Positions 33,082 through 42,037 of a DNA stretch of 64,000 nt are shown here, piece by piece. Source of the stretch: Streptomyces sp. ATexAB-D23 (GTDB lineage Bacteria; Actinomycetota; Actinomycetes; Streptomycetales; Streptomycetaceae). A model generated the notes under the pieces. The model was not told the DNA's origin, searched no databases, and saw nothing but the letters and a program-made list of their open reading frames with translations. The position numbers and the translations under genes were made by a program. How positions within the stretch are numbered: the first letter of the stretch is position 1; each line of letters starts with the position of its first letter. The DNA lies in the NCBI RefSeq assembly GCF_000373645.1, contig NZ_KB892012.1, positions 62,195 through 126,194 of the forward strand. The letters are read 5' to 3'.

Positions 33082-33921
33082 ATGCTCACGCTCGTCACCG
33101 GATGCCGCGGCCGCGTCGGCTCCGCGCTCACCGCCCTCCTGCACCGCGGCGGCCACGCCGTCCGCGCCGCCTCGCGCAACCCCGCCGGACTCGCCCTGCC
33201 GGACGGCGTCCCGTCCGTGGCCTGCGATCTCGGCGACCCCGCCACCTTCCCGGCCGCCCTGGAGGGCGTCGGCTCCGTCTTCCTGTACGCCGAGCCCGCG
33301 CACATCGACGCCTTCCTCACCGCCGCACGGGCCGCCGGAGTACGGCACATCGTGCTGCTCTCCTCCAGCTCGGTCCTCGCACCGGACCCGGCGTCCAACC
33401 CCGTCGCCGCCTCGCACCACACGGTCGAGCGGGCCCTGACCGCCTCGCCCCTGACCACGACGCTCCTGCGCCCCGGCCCCTTCGCCACCAACGCCTACCA
33501 GTGGTCGGGCGCCTTCCGGTCCGGGCACCCCGTCGACCTGCCCTACCCCCGCAGCGGGGGCGCCCCCCTGCACGAGACCGACATCGCCGAGGCGGCCCTC
33601 GCCGCGCTCACCGACCCGGCGTTCCAGGGCGCCGCGTACCACCTCACGGGCCCCGAATCCCTCAGCGCCGCCGAGCAGGTCGCCGTCCTGGCCGCCGCCT
33701 CCGGCACCCCGGCCACCGTCAACGAGGTGAGCCCGGAAGCCTGGAAGGAGGCGGTGTCCCCCTTCATGCCGGCCGAGGTCGCCGACGGCCTGCTCGCCTA
33801 CTGGGCGCTCACCGACGGCACCCCGGCCGAAGTGACCGGCGAGGTCGAGAAGCTGACCGGCCGCCCGGCCCGCACCTTCGCCTCCTGGGCCGCCGACCAC
33901 GCCGCCTCCTTCCGCGCTTGA
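33082..33921 (+). CDS. NmrA-like NAD(P)-binding protein (atypical SDR)
   Basis: 279 residues. The N-terminus MLTLVTGCRGRVGSALTALL is a TGXXGXXG nucleotide-binding motif. The absence of the YxxxK catalytic pair and the sequences HIVLLSSSSVLA, TTLLRPGPFATNAYQW and YHLTGPESLSAAEQVAVL place it among NmrA/QOR2-like proteins. These act as redox sensors or quinone/NADPH-dependent reductases. ATG with GAGGAGAC upstream. Its promoter carries a strong palindrome, so the gene is probably inducible by a small molecule. Confidence 0.88.
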   Translation: MLTLVTGCRGRVGSALTALLHRGGHAVRAASRNPAGLALPDGVPSVACDLGDPATFPAALEGVGSVFLYAEPAHIDAFLTAARAAGVRHIVLLSSSSVLAPDPASNPVAASHHTVERALTASPLTTTLLRPGPFATNAYQWSGAFRSGHPVDLPYPRSGGAPLHETDIAEAALAALTDPAFQGAAYHLTGPESLSAAEQVAVLAAASGTPATVNEVSPEAWKEAVSPFMPAEVADGLLAYWALTDGTPAEVTGEVEKLTGRPARTFASWAADHAASFRA

Positions 33922-33961
33922 ATCCGTGGGCGGCGCGCCGCCCCGATGGCATCCTGACCAG

Positions 33962-34699
33962 GTGAACGGACCGGAGATCCACCTCGAAGTCGCCCCCGAG
34001 CTCAGGCTTTTCGTGGCCCACGGACGCCGGCAGGGGCGGACGCCGGTGACCACCGACGGCGTGTCCACGCTCGGCCACGTCGTGGAGTCCCTCGGCATCC
34101 CGCTCACCGAGGCGGGCCGCCTCCTCGTCGACGGCAGCCCGGTCACCGCCGCGCACATCCCGGCGGCGGGGGAACTGGTCGAGGTGCGCCCGGTGTCACG
34201 CCCGCAGAGCGTGCCGGGCGCGCCCCTGCGCTTCCTGCTCGACGTCCACCTCGGCACGCTCGCCCGGCGGTTGCGGCTGCTCGGCGTCGATGCCGCGTAC
34301 GAGAGCGAGGACATCGGCGATCCGGCCCTGGCCGCGCTCTCGGCGAAGGAGCGGCGCGTCCTGCTCTCCCGGGACCGCGGGCTGCTGCACCGCCGGGAGA
34401 TCTGGGCGGGGGCGTACGTGTACAGCGACCGGCCGGAGGAGCAACTGCGGGACGTACTGGGCCGGTTCGCGCCGGCTCTCGCACCGTGGACCCGGTGCAC
34501 CGCCTGCAACGGGCGGCTGAGGACGGCCGACAAGGACACGGTCGGCCCGCACCTGGAGCACGGCACGCGGCGCTCGTACGACGTCTTCGCGCAGTGCACC
34601 GCGTGCGAGCGGGTCTACTGGCGGGGCGCGCACCACGCCCGCCTGGAGGCGATCGTCACGGAGGCGGTCCGCGACTTCGGCACCGCGAACGCCGGCTGA
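33962..34699 (+). CDS. Mut7-C RNase domain protein with N-terminal ubiquitin-like domain
   Basis: 245 residues from the GTG at 33962. The first 80 residues form the Mut7-C ubiquitin-like region. The rest is Mut7-C: LRFLLDVHLGTLARRLRLLG, SAKERRVLLSRDRGLL (Asp-rich PIN-like core) and a zinc ribbon (CTACNGRL and CTACERVYWRG). The family is predicted to cleave RNA. Substrate and cellular role are unknown in bacteria. The ribosome site is weak. Confidence 0.85.
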   Translation: MNGPEIHLEVAPELRLFVAHGRRQGRTPVTTDGVSTLGHVVESLGIPLTEAGRLLVDGSPVTAAHIPAAGELVEVRPVSRPQSVPGAPLRFLLDVHLGTLARRLRLLGVDAAYESEDIGDPALAALSAKERRVLLSRDRGLLHRREIWAGAYVYSDRPEEQLRDVLGRFAPALAPWTRCTACNGRLRTADKDTVGPHLEHGTRRSYDVFAQCTACERVYWRGAHHARLEAIVTEAVRDFGTANAG

Positions 34700-34702
34700 C
34701 GC

Positions 34703-35200
34703 TTAAGGGCTGTCCGGCGCGTCGCCCTCCGCCCGCAGCCGGGCGATCTGCACCGCGCTCAGCTCCGCCGTCCGCCGCATGTGGGTGAGGAGCAGGGCGA
34801 TCTCGTCGTCGTCGTACGCGTCGAACAGGCCGTCCCAGCCGCCGGTGAGCCGCCCCCAGACCGCGCCGAACTCCGCCATCCGCTCGGGCACGGTCGTCAC
34901 GAGCACCCGCCGCCGGTCCGCCGTGTCCCGGGCGCGCGTCACATAACCGGCCCGCTCCAGGCGGTCCACCAGCCGGGTCGCGGAGCCGGTGGTGAGCCCG
35001 GTCAGCTCGGCGACGCGGCCCGTGGTGACGGGTGCCGCCTCCAGCCCGAGCAGGTTGAGGCACTGGAGGTCGGTCGGGTGGAGCCCCAGCCGGTCGGCTA
35101 CGGCCTGGTTGAACAGCGCGTACGCGGCCATGTAGCGCCGCGACGCGGTGGACAGCTCGGCCAGCAGCACGCTGCGGCGGGGGGACGGCTTGGGCGGCAT
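34703..35200 (-). CDS. MarR family transcriptional regulator
   Basis: 165 residues. Winged-helix features: [38 protein letters not shown], then [20 protein letters not shown] (recognition helix and wing). It probably represses its own or a neighbouring gene and responds to phenolic or oxidant ligands. Its start is 130 bp downstream of the stop of the secreted-protein gene, across a tandem repeat. Its 3' end is three bases from the Mut7-C stop. Confidence 0.88.
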   Translation of the reverse strand: MPPKPSPRRSVLLAELSTASRRYMAAYALFNQAVADRLGLHPTDLQCLNLLGLEAAPVTTGRVAELTGLTTGSATRLVDRLERAGYVTRARDTADRRRVLVTTVPERMAEFGAVWGRLTGGWDGLFDAYDDDEIALLLTHMRRTAELSAVQIARLRAEGDAPDSP

Positions 35201-35247
35201 GCGGAGAGTGTACGAAGCGGAGACCTGGCGTCCGGCCCGCAGCGGGC

Positions 35248-35352
35248 CGGCCCCTCGGAACACATACCGATCCCCGGCCGTCAGAACACGCAGGTCCCCG
35301 GCCCTCGGAACACTTACGGGCCCCCGGCCCTCAGAACACGTACGGGTCCCCG
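35248..35352. repeat. four tandem copies of the 3' end of the secreted-protein gene
   Basis: Imperfect 24-27 bp units around CCGGCCCTCAGAACACGTAC. The copy at 35327-35352 is coding and contains the TGA stop of the 35331-35855 gene; three more copies lie downstream of that stop. The unit is therefore a multiplied gene tail (coding GDPYVF-stop). Confidence 0.75.
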
Positions 35353-35855
35353 GTCGCCGGGGCCAGCACCTCGTGCTCGCTGTTCTTCGCGTTCCGGTCC
35401 GTGGCCCCGCCGTTCCACGCGGTGTCGATCCGCACGACGACCTCGTCCGGCCGGCCCCGCAGTTTGAGGTGGAGGGCCAGTCGCCGCTGCTGGGAACCGT
35501 CGGCCCGCAGCGGGCCGGTCCGGCACAGCACGGTCCGCGGGTCGGCCCGCAGGCACGCGCCGGGCAGCTCCTGCCCGTCGGCCGGCGGCACGGACACCCG
35601 CAGCCGCACGGTGACCCAGGGCACGTCCGAAGGCCCGTTGTTCTCGCTGCGCAGCCAGATCCCGAGCACGTCGCCCCGGAGCGAGACGTGGCCGTGGTGC
35701 GACACGTCCGCCTCGGGCACGAGGGTGCGCGCCACCGGCGAACCGGCGCCCGGCGCACCCACGGCCGTGGCCGTCCCGCCCGCGACCGGAGCCATCGCCA
35801 TCGCCGTCACCGCCGCGGCGGACACCCCGAGCAGAGCCTTACACGTCAGAAGCAT
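35331..35855 (-). CDS. secreted hypothetical protein
   Basis: 174 residues. A Sec signal ([20 protein letters not shown]) with a likely cleavage after the Ala/Gly-rich stretch is followed by a domain of beta-strand character ([31 protein letters not shown]). It has paired Cys ([11 protein letters not shown]) suited to a disulfide outside the cell. It has no recognised family. Its 3' end lies inside a tandem repeat of its own last codons (35248-35352). Confidence 0.65.
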   Translation of the reverse strand: MLLTCKALLGVSAAAVTAMAMAPVAGGTATAVGAPGAGSPVARTLVPEADVSHHGHVSLRGDVLGIWLRSENNGPSDVPWVTVRLRVSVPPADGQELPGACLRADPRTVLCRTGPLRADGSQQRRLALHLKLRGRPDEVVVRIDTAWNGGATDRNAKNSEHEVLAPATGDPYVF

Positions 35856-35945
35856 GCCCTGAAGATACCGATCACCCCGAATTGCGCGTATTTACCGACC
35901 GGTTCGGCGCGTCTGGCGGTACGCGACGCATGGCACCCTGCTGCC

Positions 35946-36281
35946 ATGTCGGTCCTCCGCTCCACCGCCCTGTTCGCCCTCGCCGCGCTCTTCGAGATCG
36001 GCGGTGCCTGGCTCGTCTGGCAGGGCGTGCGCGAACACCGGGGCTGGGCCTGGATCGGCGCGGGGGTCATCGCGCTGGGCACGTACGGCTTCGTGGCGAC
36101 GCTCCAGCCGGACGGCGAGTTCGGGCGGGTGCTCGCGGCGTACGGCGGGGTCTTCGTGGCGGGCTCGATCGCCTGGGGGATGGCCGCCGACGGCTATCGC
36201 CCGGACCGCTGGGACGTGACGGGCGCACTGATCTGCCTGGCCGGGATGGCCGTGATCATGTACGCCCCGCGCAACCACTGA
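35946..36281 (+). CDS. YnfA family (UPF0060) membrane protein
   Basis: 111 residues in four helices: [56 protein letters not shown] and [15 protein letters not shown]. Length and the [10 protein letters not shown] end match YnfA, which is related to small multidrug-resistance transporters. Transport of cationic drugs has been suggested for some members, but the role in streptomycetes is not known. ATG 35946 has no Shine-Dalgarno. Confidence 0.88.
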   Translation: MSVLRSTALFALAALFEIGGAWLVWQGVREHRGWAWIGAGVIALGTYGFVATLQPDGEFGRVLAAYGGVFVAGSIAWGMAADGYRPDRWDVTGALICLAGMAVIMYAPRNH

Positions 36282-36353
36282 CCGGCCGCGGTCCTGCCCG
36301 GAGGACGGCCTTTATCCTGACCGGGTACCGATCAGCTGTCCGAGGAGCCCGTC

Positions 36354-37112
36354 ATGGCCGCATCCCCCATCGCCGTCATCACCGGAGCGAGCAGCGGCAT
36401 CGGCGCCGCGACCGCCCGGCAACTGGCGGCCGCCGGCTATCGCGTCGTGCTCACCGCCCGCCGCAAGGACCGCATCGAGGCGCTGGCCGCCGAGCTCACC
36501 GAGGCGGGCCACCAGGCGACGGCCTACGCCCTGGACGTCACGGACCGCGCCGCGGTCGACGAGTTCGCCACCGCGTTCCGCGGCCTCGCCGTCCTCGTCA
36601 ACAACGCGGGCGGCGCGCTCGGAGCCGACCCGGTCGCCACGGGTGACCCGCAGGACTGGCGCCAGATGTACGAGACCAACGTCATCGGCACGCTCAACGT
36701 GACCCAGGCGCTGCTTCCGGCCCTCACCGCGAGCGGCGACGGCACGGTGGTGATCCTCTCCTCGACCGCGGGCTTCGCCACCTACGAGGGCGGCGCCGGC
36801 TACGTGGCCGCCAAGCACGGCGAACACGTCCTGGCCGAGACCCTGCGCCTGGAGATCGTCGGCACCCCGGTCCGCGTCATCGAGGTCGCCCCCGGCATGG
36901 TCAAGACCGAGGAGTTCTCCACCACCCGCTTCCGAGGCGACGCCGAGAAGGCCGCCAAGGTCTACGCGGGCGTCGACGCCCCCCTCAGCGCCGACGACGT
37001 GGCCGACACGATCACCTGGGCCGTGACCCGCCCCAGCCACGTCAACATCGACCTCCTGGTGGTCCGCCCCCGCGCCCAGGCGTCCAACTCGAAGGTGCAC
37101 CGCACGGGCTGA
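36354..37112 (+). CDS. SDR family NADP-dependent oxidoreductase (YdfG-like)
   Basis: 252 residues. Classical SDR: TGASSGIGAATAR near residue 11, NNAGGALG near 84, a Ser in LSSTAGF and YVAAKHGEHVLAETLRLE. The VIEVAPGMVKTEEFSTTRFR region and the VARPSHVNID-type end resemble the serine 3-dehydrogenase/YdfG subgroup, which reduces 3-hydroxy acids and aldehydes with NADP. Physiological substrate uncertain. A hairpin (37124-37169) follows. Confidence 0.9.
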   Translation: MAASPIAVITGASSGIGAATARQLAAAGYRVVLTARRKDRIEALAAELTEAGHQATAYALDVTDRAAVDEFATAFRGLAVLVNNAGGALGADPVATGDPQDWRQMYETNVIGTLNVTQALLPALTASGDGTVVILSSTAGFATYEGGAGYVAAKHGEHVLAETLRLEIVGTPVRVIEVAPGMVKTEEFSTTRFRGDAEKAAKVYAGVDAPLSADDVADTITWAVTRPSHVNIDLLVVRPRAQASNSKVHRTG

Positions 37113-37123
37113 GCCGCACGAGC

Positions 37124-37169
37124 CGAGCCGGGCGGGCCGAGCCGCATGGGCCCTGCGGGGCCCGGCTCG
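37124..37169. terminator. inverted repeat between convergent SDR and rtcB genes
   Basis: CGAGCCGGGC (37124-37133) and GCCCGGCTCG (37160-37169), with a GC-rich centre. Its position fits a bidirectional terminator. Confidence 0.55.
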
Positions 37170-37207
37170 ACCCCGCCCCCGGCCCCGTACCCGTACCCGC
37201 CCCCGGC

Positions 37208-38401
37208 TCAGCCCTTCACGCAGATGACCTGCTTCAGCTTCGCGACGACCTCGACCAGGTCGCGCTGCTGGTCGATGACCTTCTCGATCGGCTTGTAGGC
37301 GCCCGGGATCTCGTCCACGACACCGGAGTCCTTGCGGCACTCCACGCCCCGCGTCTGGTCCGCCAGGTCCTTGACCGAGAACCGCTTCTTCGCCGCGTTC
37401 CGGCTCATCTTCCGGCCCGCGCCGTGCGAGGCGGAGTTGAAGGACTTGGCGTTGCCGAGGCCCTTCACGATGTACGAGCCGGTGCCCATCGAACCGGGGA
37501 TGATCCCGAAGTCGCCGGAGCCGGCCCGGATCGCGCCCTTGCGGGTGACCAGCAGGTCCATCCCCTCGTACCGCTCCTCCGACACGTAGTTGTGGTGGCA
37601 GGAGATGACCGGTTCGAAGGTGACCTTGGCCTTCTTGAACTCCTTGCGGACGACGTTCTGGAAGAGCGCCATCATGACCGCGCGGTTGTGCTTCGCGTAC
37701 TCCTGCGCCCAGAACAGGTCGTTGCGGTAGTCGCGCATCGGCTCGGTGTCCGCGAGGAAGACCGCGAGGTCCCGGTCGACCAGGCCCTGATTGTGGAAGA
37801 GCTTCTGCGCCTCTCCGATGTGGAAGTCGGCCAGCTCCTTGCCGATGTTCCGGGACCCGGAGTGCAGCATCAGCCAGACCGAACCCGACTCATCGAGACA
37901 GAACTCGATGAAGTGGTTTCCCGATCCGAGCGTCCCCATCTGCTTCGTGGCCCGCTCCTGACGGAATTTGACCGCTTCGGCCACGCCGTCGAACCGCCCC
38001 CAGAAGTCGTCCCAGCCGGACGCGCCGAACCCGTACAGACCGGACGGGTCCACCGGCTCGTCGTGCATCCCCCGGCCCACCGGAATGGCCTGCTCGATCT
38101 TCGAGCGGAGCCCCGACAGGTCCCCGGGCAGATCGTTGGCGGTCAGCGAGGTCTTCACCGCGGACATGCCGCAGCCGATGTCCACGCCGACCGCGGCCGG
38201 GCAGACCGCCCCGTGCATCGCGATCACCGAGCCGACCGTGGCGCCCTTGCCGAAGTGGACGTCGGGCATGACGGCCAGGCCCTTGATCCACGGCAGCGTG
38301 GCGACGTTGCGCAGCTGCTGCATCGCCGCGTCCTCGACCGAGGCCGGATCGGCCCACATACGGATGGGAACCTTCGCCCCCGGTACCTCTACATACGACA
38401 T
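37208..38401 (-). CDS. rtcB: RtcB family RNA ligase
   Basis: 397 residues. It has Mn2+-binding and active-site motifs: MPDVHFGKGATVGSVIA, the CGMSAVKTSL region with a conserved Cys, TLGSGNHFIEF, MLHSGSRNIGKELA, HHNYVSEERYEG and SHGAGRKMSR with the nucleotidyl-His region. It joins 2',3'-cyclic-phosphate or 3'-phosphate RNA ends to 5'-OH ends with GTP. ATG 38401 is preceded by GAGGGGTT. No rtcA, rtcR or archease gene is beside it. It probably acts in RNA repair. Confidence 0.93.
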   Translation of the reverse strand: MSYVEVPGAKVPIRMWADPASVEDAAMQQLRNVATLPWIKGLAVMPDVHFGKGATVGSVIAMHGAVCPAAVGVDIGCGMSAVKTSLTANDLPGDLSGLRSKIEQAIPVGRGMHDEPVDPSGLYGFGASGWDDFWGRFDGVAEAVKFRQERATKQMGTLGSGNHFIEFCLDESGSVWLMLHSGSRNIGKELADFHIGEAQKLFHNQGLVDRDLAVFLADTEPMRDYRNDLFWAQEYAKHNRAVMMALFQNVVRKEFKKAKVTFEPVISCHHNYVSEERYEGMDLLVTRKGAIRAGSGDFGIIPGSMGTGSYIVKGLGNAKSFNSASHGAGRKMSRNAAKKRFSVKDLADQTRGVECRKDSGVVDEIPGAYKPIEKVIDQQRDLVEVVAKLKQVICVKG

Positions 38402-38562
38402 AACCCCTCGATTCCCCCGAAAAGCCTGAAAGCGCAAAACCGGCGCCAAGATCGGCAAAGAGGTCGGCCGACCGGCATTCACAGCGGCGCGTGCGATACA
38501 CATTGTGTCCATCGGCCGCCATCGGGCGGCAACCGTTTTTCGCACGAAGGGAGCCCAGGACC

Positions 38563-39441
38563 GTGCGACGAATGGCGTACGCGACCGGCGCCGTGCTCAT
38601 CGCAGCGCTCGCCGCCGGCTGCTCCGGCGGCTCCGGAAGCGGCGATTCCGCCCCCGACGGCAAGCCGGGCAACCCGACCTCCTCGCCCGCTCCGCCGGGC
38701 AAGTACCGCACCCTCCCCGACGCCTGCCGCGCCATCCCGCTGGCCACCCTCAAGGACCTCCTGCCCGGCACCGCCGACATGCCCGAGGCCCAGCAGGAGA
38801 AGGTGTTCGAGGGCGCCCCCACGGTCACCTACGACACGGACCGCCGGATCGGCTGCCGCTGGAAGTCGGACGCCCCCGAGGGTGCCCGCAGCGTCCACCT
38901 GGACTTCGAGCGCGTCGTCTCCTACGACACGTCCGTGAGCGACGACGACCGCGCCCGCGAGGTGTACGCGAAGAAGGAGGCGGCGGCCGACCTCCCGACG
39001 GCGGGCGCGACCGGCGACACCCCCGGCGCCACCCCGACCGGCTCCGGCAAGTCGGCCCCGGACACGACCGGCGACACGAGCGCGGACACGAGCGGAGACA
39101 CGAGCGGAGACGCGAGCGCGGACACCGACGGCGGGACACCGGACGGAAGCGCTGACGGCGGCGCGTCCGACGGGGAGACCGGCGGCAGCCCCGCCGAGAA
39201 CCTCCAGCCCCGGCTGCTCGACAAGCTCGGCGACAGCGCGTTCCTGGACGACGCGCTCCCCCGGGCGGGTTCCACCGCGCGGCACCGCACGGTGAGCGTG
39301 GTATTCCGCACATCCAACGTCATCGTCACCATCGAGTACACCGCCCAGCCGGCCCTTTCCACCCAGGCCCCCGACGGCAAGGAACTCCAGGAGAAGGCGC
39401 AGGCCCTGGCCCGGAAGCTGGTCGAATCGTTCAACGCCTGA
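38563..39441 (+). CDS. DUF3558-type lipoprotein with Asp/Thr/Gly-rich repeat
   Basis: 292 residues from the GTG at 38563 (GGGAG nine bases upstream). The signal ends in the lipobox LAAGC. A first half with PDACRAIPLATLKDLLPG and a Cys-based fold (RIGCRWKS) resembles actinobacterial DUF3558. The middle (about residues 166-206) is a low-complexity TGDTSADTSGDTSGD-type repeat, probably a flexible linker. Function unknown; extracellular, membrane-anchored. Its sister gene follows at 39619. Confidence 0.75.
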   Translation: MRRMAYATGAVLIAALAAGCSGGSGSGDSAPDGKPGNPTSSPAPPGKYRTLPDACRAIPLATLKDLLPGTADMPEAQQEKVFEGAPTVTYDTDRRIGCRWKSDAPEGARSVHLDFERVVSYDTSVSDDDRAREVYAKKEAAADLPTAGATGDTPGATPTGSGKSAPDTTGDTSADTSGDTSGDASADTDGGTPDGSADGGASDGETGGSPAENLQPRLLDKLGDSAFLDDALPRAGSTARHRTVSVVFRTSNVIVTIEYTAQPALSTQAPDGKELQEKAQALARKLVESFNA

Positions 39442-39454
39442 CCCCGCCGGAACC

Positions 39455-39478
39455 CGGCCCGGACCGCTCTCCGGGCCG
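39455..39478 (+). terminator. hairpin terminator
   Basis: CGGCCCGGA (39455-39463) pairs with TCCGGGCCG (39470-39478), 14 bases after the first lipoprotein stop; no T-tract. Confidence 0.55.
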
Positions 39479-39618
39479 CCCGGCCGAGGCGGCATCCGCC
39501 CGCCGTCCGTCGTACCGTGGCCCCTCGGAGCCACCGGCGGCCGCCCGCCGCCCGCCGCTCCGCACGGCTACCGCCGCGCAACCGTCCCCCGACCGCCGCG
39601 CCACCGACTGAAGGAACC

Positions 39619-40410
39619 ATGCACCGATCAGCCCCGCGACTCACCCGCATACTCGCCTGCGCAGCCGTCCCGGTGATGCTCGTCGTCGCCGGCTGCTCGT
39701 CGGACTCCGACGGCAAGAAGGACGCCGACGCGTCCGCCTCCGCGTCGCCGCAGGTGACGAAGTCGGAACCGACCGTCGAGGCCGCGAAGTTCGCCGAGCT
39801 GCCGGACCCCTGCTCGTCGGTCGCGGCGAAGACCGTCAAGTCCCTGGTCCCCTCGGCCAAGAGCAAGAACGGCACCCGCGGCAAGTCCAGCGACTCCTCC
39901 GCCCGGGGCAGCTGCTCCTGGAACGGCCTGGCCGACAAGGGCGTCAAGGGCTCCCAGTACCGCTGGCTCGACGTCGGCTTCACCCGCTTCACCTCGGACC
40001 AGACCCTGGGCAGCGGCGCCGCGCGCGCCGGCGAGGACTTCACCAAGCAGGTCGGCAAGACCGAGGCGACGGACGGCGCGAAGAACGTCAAGTCCGAGCC
40101 CGTCACCGGCATCGGCGACCAGGCGACCAAGGTCACGTACGACCAGTCCAAGGCGGACGAGGACTTCAGGTACACGACGATCGTCGCCCGCACGGGGAAC
40201 GTCGTGGTCGTCGTCAACTACAACGGCGCGGGTTACGCCGGTTCGAAGACGCCCACCGCGGAGACGATCCTGAAGGGCGCCACGATGGCGGTCAGGGACG
40301 CGGTCGCCGCCGTCGCCGACGCCAACGGGAGCAAGGAGACCGGCGCCTCGCCCGAGACGAAGACCTCCAACTCCCCCAGTTCCTCGGCCACCACCAAGAA
40401 GTCGGACTGA
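39619..40410 (+). CDS. DUF3558-type lipoprotein
   Basis: 263 residues from the ATG at 39619 (AAGGAACC upstream). The signal peptide ends in the lipobox VVAGC. The body has LPDPCSSVAAKTVKSLVPSA, a second Cys in RGSCSWNGL and a beta-rich region (YTTIVARTGNVVVVVNYNG), matching the DUF3558 pattern and its neighbour at 38563, of which it is probably a paralogue. The C-terminus is a Ser/Lys-rich tail. Extracellular membrane-anchored protein of unknown function. Confidence 0.78.
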   Translation: MHRSAPRLTRILACAAVPVMLVVAGCSSDSDGKKDADASASASPQVTKSEPTVEAAKFAELPDPCSSVAAKTVKSLVPSAKSKNGTRGKSSDSSARGSCSWNGLADKGVKGSQYRWLDVGFTRFTSDQTLGSGAARAGEDFTKQVGKTEATDGAKNVKSEPVTGIGDQATKVTYDQSKADEDFRYTTIVARTGNVVVVVNYNGAGYAGSKTPTAETILKGATMAVRDAVAAVADANGSKETGASPETKTSNSPSSSATTKKSD

Positions 40411-40543
40411 CGGGCCTTCTCCCCTCCCCCCGCGACACCTCTCGCACACATGTGCCAGGCTGTGCCCGCCGGAAACAAGCCACGGCAACAGGCCACAGCA
40501 GCCGGCGAGAGCACAGGACAAGGGAACAGGGAGGGGATGGGGG

Positions 40544-41929
40544 GTGGCTGCGATGCAGCTGACGCGCACGCATCGCGTGCTGATCGGGTTGGTGGTGGCC
40601 GGTGCGGTCCTGATCGCCGCGATCGGCTTCGCCGGTTCCTACGCGGCGGTGCGCGAACTGGCCCTTCAGAAGGGGTTCGGGGACTTCTCGCTGGTCTTCC
40701 CGATCGGCATCGACGCGGGCATCTGCGTCCTGCTGGCCCTGGACCTGCTGCTGACGTGGCTGCGCATCCCCTTCCCGCTGCTGCGCCAGACGGCCTGGCT
40801 CCTGACGGCCGCGACGATCGCGTTCAACGGCGCCGCCGCCTGGCCCGACCCGCTCGGCGTCGGCATGCACGCCGTGATCCCGGTGCTCTTCGTGGTCTCC
40901 GTCGAGGCCGCCCGCCACGCGGTGGGCCGGATCGCGGACATCACCGCCGACAAGCACATGGAAGGCGTCCGCCTCACCCGCTGGCTCCTCTCCCCCGTCC
41001 CCACCTTCCGCCTCTGGCGCCGCATGAAGCTGTGGGAGCTGCGCAGTTACGAGCAGGTCATCAAGCTCGAACAGGACCGGCTGATCTATCAGGCCCGCCT
41101 CCAGGCCCGCTACGGCCGCAACTGGCGCCGCAAGGCGCCCGTCGAGTCCCTGATGCCGCTCCGCCTCGCGAAGTACGGCGTGCCGCTGGCCGAGACCGGC
41201 CCCGCGGGTCTGGCCGCCGCCGGCATCGAACCGGCCCTCCTCCCCCCGGCCCCGGCCCCGGCCGCCGCGGCCCCCGCGGTGGAGACGGCCCAGCAGCACC
41301 CCGAACTCCCCCAGGCCGCACACCAGCCGCAGCCGCAGCACCAGCAGCAGCCGGCCGACCCTCAGCAGCCCCAGGAGCACCCCCAGCAGCCCGCCCCCGC
41401 GCAGAACGACGAGAACCCCTGGTTCCCCGCGCAGGCGACCGCCAAGGTCTACGAGGGCACGTACGACCCCGACTACGAAGGCCCCGGGCCCACCCCGCTC
41501 CAGGTCCCCTCGGGTCCGGGCGGCCGCACCCGTCCCCTGGGCAACGTGGGCACGGTCGGCAGCACCATCCCCGAACAGCAGCTCCCCTTCCCGGAACAAC
41601 TCCCGGGGCAACTCCCGGACCAGCTCCCGCAGCAGCAGCTCCCGCAGCAGCAGCTCGCGGAGCAGCCCGTCGCCGAGGCCGCCGAGGAGTGGGCCGAGGA
41701 ATGGGCGCAGGAGGACGCGGAGTTCAGCGAGATCGCGTACGAGGTGTTCGCGGCGTTCGTGACCGAGAACAACGACTACCCGAGCATCGCGGTGCTGGAC
41801 ATACACCTGTCGGACGGGCACAACGTGCGGCACCCGCGCAGCGAGGCGCTGATCCGGCAGCTGATGCCGCTGTTCAAGGAGCGCTACGCGGCGGAGCAGG
41901 CCGAACTCGAAGCCGACCACATCGCGTAA
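40544..41929 (+). CDS. DUF2637 domain membrane protein
   Basis: 461 residues from the GTG at 40544. Four helices in the first 130 residues (VLIGLVVAGAVLIAAIGFAG, LVFPIGIDAGICVLLALDLL and two more) constitute DUF2637, also found in plasmid-spread (Spd) proteins. The cytoplasmic part includes a basic region (FRLWRRMKLWELRSYEQVIK), a Gln/Pro repeat (about residues 250-290) and an acidic C-terminal region (EYE/AE-rich). A conserved ending resembling a small winged helix (AYEVFAAFVTENNDYPSIAV) follows. It is a chromosomal homologue with no proven function. Confidence 0.82.
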   Translation: MAAMQLTRTHRVLIGLVVAGAVLIAAIGFAGSYAAVRELALQKGFGDFSLVFPIGIDAGICVLLALDLLLTWLRIPFPLLRQTAWLLTAATIAFNGAAAWPDPLGVGMHAVIPVLFVVSVEAARHAVGRIADITADKHMEGVRLTRWLLSPVPTFRLWRRMKLWELRSYEQVIKLEQDRLIYQARLQARYGRNWRRKAPVESLMPLRLAKYGVPLAETGPAGLAAAGIEPALLPPAPAPAAAAPAVETAQQHPELPQAAHQPQPQHQQQPADPQQPQEHPQQPAPAQNDENPWFPAQATAKVYEGTYDPDYEGPGPTPLQVPSGPGGRTRPLGNVGTVGSTIPEQQLPFPEQLPGQLPDQLPQQQLPQQQLAEQPVAEAAEEWAEEWAQEDAEFSEIAYEVFAAFVTENNDYPSIAVLDIHLSDGHNVRHPRSEALIRQLMPLFKERYAAEQAELEADHIA

Positions 41930-41938
41930 GCACGAAAC

Positions 41939-41987
41939 ACCAGGCACCAAGCACCAAGCACCAGGCACCAGGCACCAAGCACCAAGC
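41939..41987. repeat. 7-bp tandem repeat (CACCAAG/CACCAGG), seven copies
   Basis: Seven head-to-tail 7-mers immediately past the DUF2637 stop and before the terminator. Copies alternate A/G at position 6. This is a likely slippage-prone array. Confidence 0.85.
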
Positions 41988-41992
41988 AGACC

Positions 41993-42026
41993 GAAGGGCC
42001 GCCCCCCACCGGGGGAGCGGCCCTTC
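41993..42026. terminator. bidirectional terminator
   Basis: GAAGGGCCGC (41993-42002) pairs with GCGGCCCTTC (42017-42026), extended by CCCC/GGGG, between the convergent DUF2637 and lysS genes. Confidence 0.8.
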
Positions 42027-42037
42027 CACACATCCGC

